From positions 1 to 14,708 of the forward strand of contig JAQGMT010000295.1 of assembly GCA_028292185.1 (NCBI GenBank): DNA of 14,708 nt, written 5' to 3'. Each line of letters opens with the position of its first letter. Position 1 is the stretch's first letter. Under the pieces are notes generated by a model. That model was given only the letters and a program-made list of their open reading frames with translations, made no database searches and was not told the DNA's origin. The translations under genes were made by a program, and so were the position numbers. Positions 1 through 8,039 of this stretch are shown one piece after another. The DNA is from Ramlibacter sp. (GTDB lineage Bacteria; Pseudomonadota; Gammaproteobacteria; Burkholderiales; Burkholderiaceae_C).

Positions 1-992
1 ACGGCGAGTTGCTGGAAACCGCGCCGCTCGCCGGTGTGACGAGTTACGAGCCGACCGAGCTCGTCGTCACGGTGCGCGCCGGCACGCCGCTGGCGCAACT
101 CGAAGCCGTGCTGGCGGAGCGCGGCCAGTGCCTGCCTTTCGAGCCGCCGCACTTCGACGGTACGCCCACCATCGGCGGCATGGTGGCGGCCGGGCTGAGC
201 GGACCGGCGCGTGCCAGCGTCGGCGCGGTGCGCGACTACGTGCTCGGCCTCACGATGATGAACGGCCGCGGCGAGGTGCTCACCTTCGGCGGCCAGGTGA
301 TGAAGAACGTGGCCGGCTACGACGTATCGCGCCTGATGGTGGGCGCGATGGGGACCTTGGGGCTGATCCTGGAAGTCAGCCTGAAGGTGCTGCCGGTGCC
401 TCCGGCCGAGGCGACGCTGAAATTCCAGATGGACCAGGCCGAGGCGCTGCGCCGGCTCAATGACTGGGGCGGCCGGCCGCTGCCGCTGAACGCCAGTTGC
501 TGGGTGCAGGCTTCGGGCGTGACCACGTTGTACCTGCGCTTGCGCGGCGCAGTGGCGGCGGTGGAAGCGGCGTGCCAGACCCTGGGCGGCGAGCGCCAGG
601 ACAATGCCCAGGTGGCGCCGGACTGGAGCTTGTGCCGCGACCAGTGCCTGCCCTGGTTCGGCGAGCGCGGCGAGCGCGACTTGTGGCGCCTGTCGGTGCC
701 GCAAACCGCGCCCGTGCTCGACTTGCCGGAGCCGCCTCTCGTGGAGTGGCACGGTGGGCTGCGCTGGGTCCGCGCCGATGCGGCGGATGCCGATCGCCTG
801 CGCCGCGCCGCCGCGGCCGCCGGCGGCCATGCGACGCTGTTCAGGCGCGCCGGGATCAAGACCGCCGGCGCGCGCCAGGTCACCCGCTTTGCCCCCTTGG
901 CTGCACCGCTGGACCGCATCCATCGCGAGCTCAAGCGCGAGTTCGATCCGGCCGGCATCTTCAATCGCGGCCGGCTTTATCCGGATTTTTGA
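1..992 (+). CDS. glcE: Glycolate oxidase FAD-binding subunit GlcE (5' end cut off)
   Basis: This is one of the two flavin subunits of glycolate oxidase (GlcDEF), which oxidises glycolate to glyoxylate at the membrane. The reading frame is already open at base 3, so the true start lies left of the window. About 329 residues remain, and roughly 30-40 N-terminal residues are probably missing. Visible hallmarks are the FAD-binding PCMH-type core with SYEPTELVVTVRAGTPL, FEPPHFDGTPTIGGMVAAGL and GGQVMKNVAGYDVSRLMVG, followed by GTLGLILEVSLKVLP. The C-terminus FDPAGIFNRGRLYPDF is typical of GlcE. The stop lies 5 bases before the glcF start, so the two are one operon. glcD is expected upstream, which is an inference. 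No frameshift is visible in the part present. Confidence 0.95.
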   Translation, partial: GELLETAPLAGVTSYEPTELVVTVRAGTPLAQLEAVLAERGQCLPFEPPHFDGTPTIGGMVAAGLSGPARASVGAVRDYVLGLTMMNGRGEVLTFGGQVMKNVAGYDVSRLMVGAMGTLGLILEVSLKVLPVPPAEATLKFQMDQAEALRRLNDWGGRPLPLNASCWVQASGVTTLYLRLRGAVAAVEAACQTLGGERQDNAQVAPDWSLCRDQCLPWFGERGERDLWRLSVPQTAPVLDLPEPPLVEWHGGLRWVRADAADADRLRRAAAAAGGHATLFRRAGIKTAGARQVTRFAPLAAPLDRIHRELKREFDPAGIFNRGRLYPDF

Positions 993-997
993 GATTC

Positions 998-2227
998 ATG
1001 CAAACCAACCTCAGCCCCGAATTCAAGGACACGGCGCAAGGCCGCGAGGCCGAAGCGATCCTGCGCAAGTGCGTGCATTGCGGTTTTTGCGCCGCCACCT
1101 GCCCCACCTACCAGATCCTGGGCGACGAACTGGATGGACCGCGCGGCCGCATCTACCTGATCAAGCAAATGCTCGAAGGGGAAGCGCCCACGCGCAAGAC
1201 CCAGTTGCACCTGGATCGCTGCCTGACTTGCCGCAATTGCGAGACCACTTGTCCCAGTGGCGTGGAATACGGCCACCTCGTCGACATCGGCCGCGCGATC
1301 ATGGAGGAGAAGGTGGAGCGCGGCGCGGGCGACAAGGCGATCCGCTGGACCTTGAAGGAGGGCCTGCCTTCAGGGCTGTTCGGCCCGGCGATGAAGCTGG
1401 GGCAGTCGGTGCGGTCCTTGCTGCCCGGTTCGCTGAAGAACAAGGTGCCGCCCCGGCAGGACGCCGGGCGCTGGCCCACGCGCCAGCATTCACGCAAGGT
1501 GATGCTGCTGGCCGGTTGCGTGCAGCCATCGATGGCGCCGAACATCAACAGCGCCACGGCCCGTGTGCTCGATGCGGCGGGGATTCAGGCCGTCGTTGCG
1601 CCGCAGGCCGGTTGCTGCGGCGCCGTCAAGTTCCACCTGAACGACCAGGAGGGCGGCAAAGCGCAGATGCGCGCCAACATCGACGCCTGGTGGCCCGACG
1701 TGGAGAGCGGAAGCATCGAGGCGCTCGTCATGAATGCGTCGGGCTGTGGCGTCACCGTGAAAGAGTACGGGCACCTGCTGCGGCATGACCCGGCCTATGC
1801 GGACAAGGCGCGCCGCATCAGCTCGCTCACCCGTGACTTGAGCGAGCTGCTTCCCCAGATCGTGCCTGCGCTGCGCGGCAAGGTGCGGCCGACGGCGGGC
1901 CTGCTGGCCTTTCATCCGCCTTGCACGCTGCAGCACGGCCAGCAATTGCGGGGCGGCGTCGAGACCTACCTGGCCCAACTCGGCTTCGACGTGCGTGTCG
2001 CGCTGAACGAATCGCACCTGTGTTGCGGCTCGGCGGGCACCTACTCCGTGCTGCACCCGGAGATCGCGCAGGAATTGCGCGATCGCAAGCTGGGCCATCT
2101 GTCGGGATTGCAGCCGCAGGCGATCATCTCCGCCAACATGGGCTGCATCACTCACTTGCAAAGCGGCACCGCCACCCCGGTCAGGCATTGGGTGGAAGTG
2201 CTGGACGCGGCCCTGCCACCGTCCTGA
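998..2227 (+). CDS. glcF: Glycolate oxidase iron-sulfur subunit GlcF
   Basis: This 409-residue iron-sulfur subunit passes electrons from the GlcD/GlcE flavins towards the quinone pool. Two ferredoxin-type 4Fe-4S motifs lie near the N-terminus: C25-C28-C31-C35 (CVHCGFCAATCP) and C75-C78-C81-C85 (CLTCRNCETTCP). Two cysteine-rich CCG domains follow, with CC pairs at residues 206-207 (CCGAVKFHL) and 342-343 (CCGSAGTYSVLHPE). Together they give the standard GlcF layout and length. The ATG at 998 is chosen because it gives the usual MQTNLSPEF-type N-terminus. The frame is open much further upstream, but that part overlaps glcE and has no family match. The ribosome binding site is weak (TGAGAT overlapping the glcE stop), consistent with translational coupling. 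The gene converges with the peroxidase gene, leaving only 9 bases. Confidence 0.96.
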   Translation: MQTNLSPEFKDTAQGREAEAILRKCVHCGFCAATCPTYQILGDELDGPRGRIYLIKQMLEGEAPTRKTQLHLDRCLTCRNCETTCPSGVEYGHLVDIGRAIMEEKVERGAGDKAIRWTLKEGLPSGLFGPAMKLGQSVRSLLPGSLKNKVPPRQDAGRWPTRQHSRKVMLLAGCVQPSMAPNINSATARVLDAAGIQAVVAPQAGCCGAVKFHLNDQEGGKAQMRANIDAWWPDVESGSIEALVMNASGCGVTVKEYGHLLRHDPAYADKARRISSLTRDLSELLPQIVPALRGKVRPTAGLLAFHPPCTLQHGQQLRGGVETYLAQLGFDVRVALNESHLCCGSAGTYSVLHPEIAQELRDRKLGHLSGLQPQAIISANMGCITHLQSGTATPVRHWVEVLDAALPPS

Positions 2228-2236
2228 ACACCTCGG

Positions 2237-2722
2237 CTAGGCCGCGAGTGCTTTTTCGATGTCCTTGGCCAGCGCGGCCGGCGCATCGGCCGGCGCGTAG
2301 CGCTTGATCACGGCGCCGTCCTTGCGAACCAGGAACTTGGTGAAGTTCCACTTGATGAAGGTGCTGCCCAGAATGCCGGGGGCCTCTTTCGCCAGCCACT
2401 GATACAGCGGATCCGCCGTGGCGCCGTTCACATTGATCTTGGCCATCATCGGAAAGCTCACGCCGTAATTCGCCTGGCAGAACTGCGCGATTTCGCTGTT
2501 GCTGCCGGGGTCCTGCGCGCCGAACTGGTTGCACGGAAAGCCCAGCACCACCAAACCCTTGCCGCCGTACGCCCGGTGCAGTTCTTCGAGACCGCCGAAC
2601 TGCGGCGTGTAGCCGCACGCGCTGGCGGTGTTCACGATCAGCAGCACCTTGCCGCGGTACTGCGCCAGCGGCACGGTATTGCCGTCGATTTGGCGCACTT
2701 CGAAGTCGTAGACGGTTTTCAT
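2237..2722 (-). CDS. Glutathione peroxidase family protein (thiol peroxidase, BtuE/Gpx type)
   Basis: This 161-residue protein reduces hydrogen peroxide or organic hydroperoxides. Family hallmarks are the peroxidatic cysteine C36 in NTASACGYTPQF, the FPCNQFGAQ motif with C64 and catalytic Q70, and W125-N126 in KWNFTKF. C36 is an ordinary cysteine rather than selenocysteine. C82 in EIAQFCQ sits where thioredoxin-dependent, non-animal Gpx enzymes carry the resolving cysteine, so thioredoxin rather than glutathione may be the reductant (inference). The ATG at 2722 gives the conserved MKTVYDFEV start. An in-frame ATG at 2746 would overlap the upstream transporter and add eight unconserved residues. 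The gene is 4 bases downstream of the EamA gene and is the last member of the lplT unit. The C-terminus KDIEKALAA is normal. Confidence 0.93.
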   Translation of the reverse strand: MKTVYDFEVRQIDGNTVPLAQYRGKVLLIVNTASACGYTPQFGGLEELHRAYGGKGLVVLGFPCNQFGAQDPGSNSEIAQFCQANYGVSFPMMAKINVNGATADPLYQWLAKEAPGILGSTFIKWNFTKFLVRKDGAVIKRYAPADAPAALAKDIEKALAA

Positions 2723-2726
2723 CCGC

Positions 2727-3623
2727 TCATTCTGCGCTTGGCGCACCGGGCGCCTGTTTCTCCGGCCAGGCCGACCACGCGGCTGCTGCCAGGATCAGCG
2801 CACCGCCGACCCAGGTGCGGGCACTCATTTGCGCGGCGCCGAGCGCGACCGACGAGAGGCTGGCGAACACCACCTCGGACAGCATGATCAGCGCCGCCGC
2901 GTGGGCGCTCATTCGCGAGGCACCGTACTGCAGTGCCATGTTCCCCGCCAGAAATCCGAGACTGAGCGCGACACCGACGGCGGCCCACGAGAATTGCGGC
3001 ACCGGCAGCGCGGGCACGATCCCGAGCGCCAGCCCCAGCATCGCCGTACTGGCCGCCAACCCGGCGCCGCCCGCGAACATTGCGAGGATGCGCGGCGCCG
3101 CTGCCACGTGGCGCAGCTTGCGCAAAAGAATGTTGGTGAGTGAGAAGCAGAACCCGCCCATCAATGCCAGCCAGTCGGCCGCGCTTTCCGGCACCGGCCA
3201 GAACGAACCCGCCGTATTCAGCACGATGGCCACGCCCAGCATCGCCAGCGCCAGTCGCGCCAGCGAAGGCAGCGTCGGCCGCTCGCCCAGGATGGGCCAG
3301 GCGAGCAGCACCGTCCAGGCGGGCATCAGGTAGAACAGCAGCACCACCCGCACCACGTCGCCGACGGTCACCGCCCAGTTGAATCCCACATTGGTGAGCC
3401 CGGCGGCGGCCATCAAGCACCACAAGAGCGGCTGCTTGCCAAAGCCGCGCCAGGCCGCGGGGCGAAACGCCAGCAGCAGGACGAGGGAAACGAGATAAAC
3501 CAGGGCCGTCGCCCAGAGCGGATGCAGGCCCAGCGCCTGCAACTGGCGGAACGGCCACCACGAGACGCCCCAGACGAAAGCGTTGACCAGCAGCGCGAGC
3601 GCCGGCCAGGTTGCGCTACCCAT
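2727..3623 (-). CDS. EamA/DMT-family transporter, after lplT
   Basis: This is a 298-residue inner-membrane protein of the drug/metabolite transporter superfamily. It shows about ten hydrophobic segments in two EamA halves, beginning with ALLVNAFVWGVSWWPFRQLQ and with the second half from about residue 150. The length is normal for the family. The substrate cannot be read from the sequence; family members export amino acids, nucleobases and other metabolites. The ATG at 3623 overlaps the end of lplT by 8 bases. Its stop is 4 bases before the peroxidase start, so the three genes are probably co-transcribed. The C-terminal tail (PEKQAPGAPSAE) is soluble. Confidence is high for the family and nil for the specific substrate. 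Confidence 0.9.
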   Translation of the reverse strand: MGSATWPALALLVNAFVWGVSWWPFRQLQALGLHPLWATALVYLVSLVLLLAFRPAAWRGFGKQPLLWCLMAAAGLTNVGFNWAVTVGDVVRVVLLFYLMPAWTVLLAWPILGERPTLPSLARLALAMLGVAIVLNTAGSFWPVPESAADWLALMGGFCFSLTNILLRKLRHVAAAPRILAMFAGGAGLAASTAMLGLALGIVPALPVPQFSWAAVGVALSLGFLAGNMALQYGASRMSAHAAALIMLSEVVFASLSSVALGAAQMSARTWVGGALILAAAAWSAWPEKQAPGAPSAE

Positions 3624-4899
3624 GCACGTTGTCGTGCCGGGCGATCTTCAGCAGGTGCTCGAGCTCTTCGCGGTGCTTCACCGTGTTGCTGCGGTGCCAG
3701 CGCATGATCAGCCACATCATGCCGGTCACCGCGATGCCGAACGCCGTGATGGCGCCGAAGGCGCTCATGCCCATGCCGGTGGACAAACTGTAGAAGGCCC
3801 CGAGGCCGAGAATGCAAGCCTGCTCGTTGAAGTTCTGCACCGCGATCGAACGGCCGGCGCCCATCAGGTTGGCGCCGCGATGCTGCAGCAGTGCGTTCAT
3901 CGGAACCACCATGAAGCCGCCGAGCCCGCCCATCAGGATCAGGAAGGGCACTGCCACCCACACGTTGCTGATGAAATCCATGACGATGATCAGGACCCCC
4001 ATCAAGATGCCCATGGGGATCACCTTGGTCGCCACGTCCAGGCGCATGCGCACCGACGCGACGACGGCGCCGACAGCGGTTCCGATGGCCACCACCCCGC
4101 CAAGCGAGGCGGCCTGCGTGGTGCTGTAGCCCAGCGCCGCGGCGCTCCAGGCCAGGATGATGTAGCGCAGGTTGCCGCTCACGCCCCAGAACAGCGTGGT
4201 GGTGGCCAGCGAGATCTGGCCGAGCTTGTCGCGCCACAGGCGCGAGTTGCAGGTCCAGAAATCGGGCACCAGCTCCAGCGGGTTCTTCGGCATCGGCCGC
4301 ATCTCAACGCCGGTCAAGGGGATGCGCAGGTTGAACCATGCCGCCAGGGCATAGACGAAGATCAGCACGGAGATGGCGGCTTCGGGCGCCGTCTTGATGC
4401 CGGTGTCGATCAGGGGGATGTCGATGGACAGCAGGTGCGACGAGATCACGCGGCCCACCAGCTGCCCGCCGAGCAGGATGCCCAGGATGATCGAGGCGAT
4501 CGTCAGGCCTTCGATCCAGCCGTTGGCTTTGACCAGCTGGGAGGCCGGCAGCATCTCGGTGAGGATGCCGTACTTGGCCGGCGAGTAGGCCGCCGCACCG
4601 AGCCCGACCACCGCATAGGCCAGCAGGGGATGGCCGCCGAACAGCATCAGCACGCAGCCCGCCACCTTGATGGCGTTGCTGGTGAACATCACGTTGCGCT
4701 TGGGGCGGGCGTCCGCGAAGGCACCGAGCCACGGCGCCAGAATGACGTAGAACAGCGCGAATATGGGGACCAGCGCGGCACGTTGCCACTCGGCGCCGCC
4801 GCTGCCGCGGATCAATTCCACCGCCGCCACGAACAACGCCTGGTCGGCCAGCGACGAAAAGAATTGCGCCGCCATGAGGGTGTAGAAACCGCGCTTCAT
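3616..4899 (-). CDS. lplT: Lysophospholipid transporter LplT (MFS)
   Basis: This 427-residue major facilitator protein flips lysophospholipids such as lyso-phosphatidylethanolamine across the inner membrane for re-acylation. The N-terminus MKRGFYTLMAAQFFSSLADQ, the MFS loop GAFADARPKRNVMFTSN, and the segments AAYSPAKYGILTEMLP and LVKANGWIEGLTI are characteristic of LplT. About twelve hydrophobic segments span the protein. It is a free-standing transporter, not fused to acyltransferase or acyl-ACP synthetase domains as in some homologues. No aas-like partner lies in the window. It is divergent from alr, a neighbourhood I recall as common in Burkholderiales. The ATG at 4899 is supported by the conserved N-terminus, but no clear Shine-Dalgarno sequence precedes it. 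An imperfect palindrome lies 15-37 bases upstream of the start. Confidence 0.93.
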   Translation of the reverse strand: MKRGFYTLMAAQFFSSLADQALFVAAVELIRGSGGAEWQRAALVPIFALFYVILAPWLGAFADARPKRNVMFTSNAIKVAGCVLMLFGGHPLLAYAVVGLGAAAYSPAKYGILTEMLPASQLVKANGWIEGLTIASIILGILLGGQLVGRVISSHLLSIDIPLIDTGIKTAPEAAISVLIFVYALAAWFNLRIPLTGVEMRPMPKNPLELVPDFWTCNSRLWRDKLGQISLATTTLFWGVSGNLRYIILAWSAAALGYSTTQAASLGGVVAIGTAVGAVVASVRMRLDVATKVIPMGILMGVLIIVMDFISNVWVAVPFLILMGGLGGFMVVPMNALLQHRGANLMGAGRSIAVQNFNEQACILGLGAFYSLSTGMGMSAFGAITAFGIAVTGMMWLIMRWHRSNTVKHREELEHLLKIARHDNVHG

Positions 4900-4913
4900 A
4901 GGCAGGGCTTGGG

Positions 4914-4936
4914 GCGCATCAGGCGGCCTGATACGC
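4914..4936. promoter_or_regulatory. Imperfect palindrome in the lplT-alr spacer
   Basis: Arms GCGCATCAGG and CCTGATACGC flank a 3-base centre CGG. Nine of ten arm positions pair; the mismatch is the fourth base from the outside. Read as DNA it could be an operator for a dimeric regulator acting on lplT. As lplT mRNA it would form a hairpin just upstream of the start codon. On the plus strand it is followed after 5 bases by TTTTT (4942-4946), which resembles a Rho-independent terminator, yet no plus-strand gene precedes it. The role is undecided. Confidence 0.45.
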
Positions 4937-5003
4937 GGTAATTTTTAGAACAGTCTCCAACAACTAAAGGTTATATCACGCGGGCTGATGAGAAAATCCG
5001 CCA
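4937..5003. promoter_or_regulatory. AT-rich divergent promoter region for lplT and alr
   Basis: This is the most AT-rich stretch of the window and the only place where two genes diverge, so promoters for both are expected here. A -10-like TATATC lies at 4972-4977 on the plus strand, and TATAAC at 4970-4975 on the minus strand. Neither has a convincing -35 hexamer at about 17 bases. The location is a contextual inference and the hexamers are weak. Confidence 0.35.
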
Positions 5004-6098
5004 ATGCCGCGACCGATCCAGGCCACCATCCACAGTGGCGCGCTGCGCCAAAACCTGGCGCGGATGCGCGCCTCGGCGCCTGACGCCAAGGTTTGGGGCA
5101 TCGTCAAAGCCAATGCCTACGGCCACGGCATCGAGCGGGTGTGGGAAGGCTTGCGGGCTGCCGATGGCTTTGCACTGCTCGATCTGCAGGAAGCCGAGCG
5201 GGTGCGGGCCCTGGGCTGGCGCGGGCCTGTCCTGCTGCTCGAAGGCGTGTTCGAGCCGCGCGACCTGGAGCTGTGTTCGCGTCTTGGCCTGTGGCACACC
5301 ATTCATTGCGACGAGCAGATCGAGATGCTGGCCGCCCACAAGACACAGCAGCCCCACCGCGTTTTCCTGAAGATGAATTCGGGCATGAACCGCCTGGGCT
5401 TTGCGCCCCAGCGCTATCGCGCGGCCTGGACCCGGCTGGAAGCCTTGCCCCAGGTCGATGAGATTTCGCTCATGACCCACTTCGCCGACGCCGACACCGA
5501 GAAAGGGGTGGCTCAGCAGGTCCGTGTGTTCGAGGAAATCACCCGCGACTTGCCGGGCGAGCGCACCTTGTCCAACAGCGCGGCCAGCCTGCGTTTCGGC
5601 AGCGACGCCACAGTTCGCGCCGACTGGATCCGTCCAGGCATCGCGGTGTATGGCAGCGCGCCCGACTACCCCCGGCACGACATCGCGCAGTGGCAATTGC
5701 AGCCGACCATGACGCTGGACGCTCGCATCATCGGGGTGCAGCAATTGGCGCCTGGCGACACGGTGGGCTATGGCTCCAGCTTCACGGCGGACACACCGCT
5801 TCGCATTGGCGTGGTGGCGTGCGGCTACGCCGATGGTTATCCGCGCCACTGCAGCACCGGAACGCCGGTGCTGGTGGACGGGGTTCGCACGCGGCTGGTC
5901 GGCAGGGTCAGCATGGACATGATCACGATCGATCTGACGCCGGTTCCGCACGCCGGCATCGGCACGCCGGTAACGCTGTGGGGCCGGGCCGCCGACGGCG
6001 CCGTGCTCGCGATCGACGAAGTCGCGCAGGCCGGTGCGACTGTAGGTTATGAGCTGATGTGCGCGCTGGCGGCGCGGGTGCCGGTCACGGTGGACTGA
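5004..6098 (+). CDS. alr: Alanine racemase
   Basis: This PLP enzyme of 364 residues interconverts L- and D-alanine, supplying D-alanine for peptidoglycan. The PLP-binding lysine is K35 in VKANAYGHG, with Y39 beside it. The second catalytic residue is Y256 in VGYGSSF. Also present are LKMNSGMNRLGF, the MTHFADAD motif, SNSAA, RPGIAVYG, ACGYADGYPRH and GRVSMDM, all in family order: an N-terminal TIM barrel and then a C-terminal beta domain. Length is normal. The start at 5004 gives the typical MPRPIQATIH N-terminus; the preceding ribosome binding site is weak (GAGAAAA). The gene stands alone on the plus strand, divergent from lplT and convergent with an EamA gene 19 bases away. No catabolic partner such as dadA is nearby, so a biosynthetic role is likely. 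Confidence 0.96.
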   Translation: MPRPIQATIHSGALRQNLARMRASAPDAKVWGIVKANAYGHGIERVWEGLRAADGFALLDLQEAERVRALGWRGPVLLLEGVFEPRDLELCSRLGLWHTIHCDEQIEMLAAHKTQQPHRVFLKMNSGMNRLGFAPQRYRAAWTRLEALPQVDEISLMTHFADADTEKGVAQQVRVFEEITRDLPGERTLSNSAASLRFGSDATVRADWIRPGIAVYGSAPDYPRHDIAQWQLQPTMTLDARIIGVQQLAPGDTVGYGSSFTADTPLRIGVVACGYADGYPRHCSTGTPVLVDGVRTRLVGRVSMDMITIDLTPVPHAGIGTPVTLWGRAADGAVLAIDEVAQAGATVGYELMCALAARVPVTVD

Positions 6099-6117
6099 GT
6101 CGCCGCGACGCAGCGGG

Positions 6118-7026
6118 CTAGCGCTTGCGGGTGCCCAGCACCATCACCGTCGCAACCACGATCAGCGCACCGCCAATCTGGATCGGCGCGATCGTCTGCC
6201 CCAGGATCAACCAGGCCAGCACCAGCGCGCACACCGGCTCGACATTCATGATCGCGGAGTTGCCCACCACGCCGAGCTTGGGCAGCACCGTGAACATGAT
6301 GGTGAAGGCAGTGCCGTAAAGAAAAGTGAGCGCGGCCAGGCCGCCCCAGCCGGCGGCCGCATCGGGCAGATGGAAGCCGCCTTGCAGGGTGACCGTGGCC
6401 AGCGCCACGAGGCACGCAATCGTCATGGTGGTGGCGGTGCGCACCCGTCCGTCCACGTCGCCCGCTTCGTGCTGCGTAATCACCAACGCCAGGCCGAAGG
6501 TCGCGGCGGCCGTGAGGGCGAACGCGACGCCGGCGCCGATGCGCGCCCATTGCCCGGCGGTGCCGAGCCCTGATGCCGCGCCCATCACGTCCAGCGCCAG
6601 CCCCAGGCCGACCAGGATGATGGGCATCGCAATCAACATCGCGCGTTCCGGTTGCTGCCGGTACAGCAAGCGCGCCCACAGGGCGGTCCAGATCGGGTAG
6701 GTGTTGAAGGCCAGCAGCGCCAGCGCCACCGGAAGGCGCGCGACGGCTGAATACAGGCACAGGCTTTGAACCCCGACCAGGAGACCGACGGCCGGCAACA
6801 TGCGCTTGTGGCGCGCGGTGAAGCTGACGCGCACCCCTTGCAGCGCCAGGATGATGACGATCACAGTGGCTGTCACCGCGCTGCGAAACACCACCGCCGT
6901 GGCGACGTCGACGCCGTGGTTGAAGGCGATGCGCGCGGCCACGTGGTTGGCACCCATCATCAGCGCGATCAGCAACAGCGTCGCGAAGGCGGTGCCGCTG
7001 ATGGCTTTGGTGGGGGGTGTGATCAT
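6118..7026 (-). CDS. EamA/DMT-family transporter at the end of the hpa operon
   Basis: This is a 302-residue inner-membrane protein with two EamA domains and about ten hydrophobic segments, for example TAFATLLLIALMMGANHVAA near the start, then SAVTATVIVIILALQGV and PIILVGLGLALDVMG. The N-terminal tail is short and the C-terminus ends in the basic GTRKR. The substrate is unknown. The gene is the last of the minus-strand series and starts 28 bases after the ketopantoate-reductase-like gene. That is the widest gap after the 42-base one between hpaD and hpaF, and no Shine-Dalgarno sequence is evident. It may export an intermediate or take up a substrate of the operon (inference from position only). 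It differs clearly in sequence from the EamA protein next to lplT and is not a recent duplicate. Confidence 0.9.
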   Translation of the reverse strand: MITPPTKAISGTAFATLLLIALMMGANHVAARIAFNHGVDVATAVVFRSAVTATVIVIILALQGVRVSFTARHKRMLPAVGLLVGVQSLCLYSAVARLPVALALLAFNTYPIWTALWARLLYRQQPERAMLIAMPIILVGLGLALDVMGAASGLGTAGQWARIGAGVAFALTAAATFGLALVITQHEAGDVDGRVRTATTMTIACLVALATVTLQGGFHLPDAAAGWGGLAALTFLYGTAFTIMFTVLPKLGVVGNSAIMNVEPVCALVLAWLILGQTIAPIQIGGALIVVATVMVLGTRKR

Positions 7027-7054
7027 CCGGGCGTCGGCTGCAAAGCGGGCGAGC

Positions 7055-8029
7055 TTAATACAAGCCGCGCACTCTTGCGTGCAGCCGCGTCAATCCGAGC
7101 AGCGCGTCGATGAAAGGCGTAGGCGTGTGCGTCAGCAGGCCGAGTTCCCTCACCACCGTGACGAGCGCATCGAGTTCCACCGGCTTGCCCGCTTCCACGT
7201 CCTGCAACATGGAAGTCTTGAACGCGCCCAGCTTGCGCGTCACCTGGTGCCGGTCCTCGGGCCGCTGTTCGATCGGGATGCCGATGCGCGCGCCGATCTC
7301 GCGCGCCTCGAGCATCGCAGCGCTGATGAAACCCAGTACCAGTTCGTCGTCGAGAATGCGGTCGGTGGTCGCGCCGGTGATCGCGCTGATCGGGTTCACC
7401 GTCATGTTGCCCCACAGCTTGTACCAGGTGTCCTTCTGGATCTGCTCGGACAGCACCGTCTCGTAGCCTGCCTTCTCGAGCAAGGCCACCAGGTCGCGCA
7501 CCCGCGCTGTCTTCTCGCCCGACGGCTCGCCGACGATCAGCTTGTTGCCGAAGTGATGCACCACGCTGCCCGGGCCCGCGAGAGAACAACTGGCGTGCAC
7601 CACGCAGCCGATGATGTGCTGGGGTGCAACGGCGTTGGCGATGCTGCCGTCCGGGTCCACCGCTTTGAGCTGCGTGCCAGCGTACGGCCCGCCGAAGCCG
7701 TCGAAGAACCACCAGGGCACGCCGTTCATGGCGGTGAGCACGATGGTTTCCGGGCCGAGCAGCGGTGCGATGCCCTTGGCCACCTCCCTCATCGCCGGTG
7801 CTTTCACCGCGACGACGACCAGATCTTGGGGGCCGAGCTCGGATGGATTGGCGCTGGCTTGCACCGGCGCGCAAAGGGCCTGCCCGGCGTCTTGCAGCCG
7901 CAGCCCTTGCGAAGTCACCGCCTCGAGCGTGGCGCCGCGCGCCACCACGCTGACTTCGCATCCCGCGCGCGCAAGCCTCACGCCGAGCCAGCCGCCGATC
8001 GCGCCGGCGCCGTAGATGCAGACCTTCAT
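7055..8029 (-). CDS. Ketopantoate reductase family protein (ApbA/PanE-like)
   Basis: This is a 324-residue NAD(P)-dependent oxidoreductase of the 2-dehydropantoate 2-reductase family. The Rossmann motif GAGAIG is at residues 7-12 with GWLGVRLARAG after it. The conserved lysine is K204 in WYKLWGNMTVNP, followed by the C-terminal family signature SMLQDVEAGKPVELDAL. The start at 8029 places the dinucleotide motif at residue 7 as usual. The frame is open 28 codons further up, but that part overlaps the aldolase gene. The protein is somewhat longer than E. coli PanE (about 300 residues). Its position in an aromatic catabolic operon beside a class II aldolase argues against a simple pantothenate role. 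Reduction of a 2-oxo acid from the operon's pathway is a possible alternative, unproven. The gap to the upstream gene is 10 bases. Confidence 0.85.
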   Translation of the reverse strand: MKVCIYGAGAIGGWLGVRLARAGCEVSVVARGATLEAVTSQGLRLQDAGQALCAPVQASANPSELGPQDLVVVAVKAPAMREVAKGIAPLLGPETIVLTAMNGVPWWFFDGFGGPYAGTQLKAVDPDGSIANAVAPQHIIGCVVHASCSLAGPGSVVHHFGNKLIVGEPSGEKTARVRDLVALLEKAGYETVLSEQIQKDTWYKLWGNMTVNPISAITGATTDRILDDELVLGFISAAMLEAREIGARIGIPIEQRPEDRHQVTRKLGAFKTSMLQDVEAGKPVELDALVTVVRELGLLTHTPTPFIDALLGLTRLHARVRGLY

Positions 8030-8039
8030 CAGCGTGGTT

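Noticed and set aside
497..997. Extension of the glcF reading frame far upstream of 998
   Set aside because: It lies in another frame of the well-supported glcE gene and has arginine/alanine-rich, shadow-like composition. Family similarity begins at the ATG at 998.
2268..2300. Repeated GGCCGGCGC near the end of the glutathione peroxidase gene
   Set aside because: It lies inside coding sequence and encodes the alanine/proline-rich stretch APADAPAAL. It is adequately explained by codon bias.
3583..4941. 452-codon plus-strand open frame opposite lplT
   Set aside because: It is rich in His, Gln, Asp and Arg with no recognisable domain, and is the antisense shadow of the membrane protein LplT in GC-rich DNA.
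6099..6117. Palindrome GTCGC-C-GCGAC between convergent alr and the EamA gene as a terminator
   Set aside because: The centre is a single base, too small for a stable RNA loop, and no T-tract follows on either strand.
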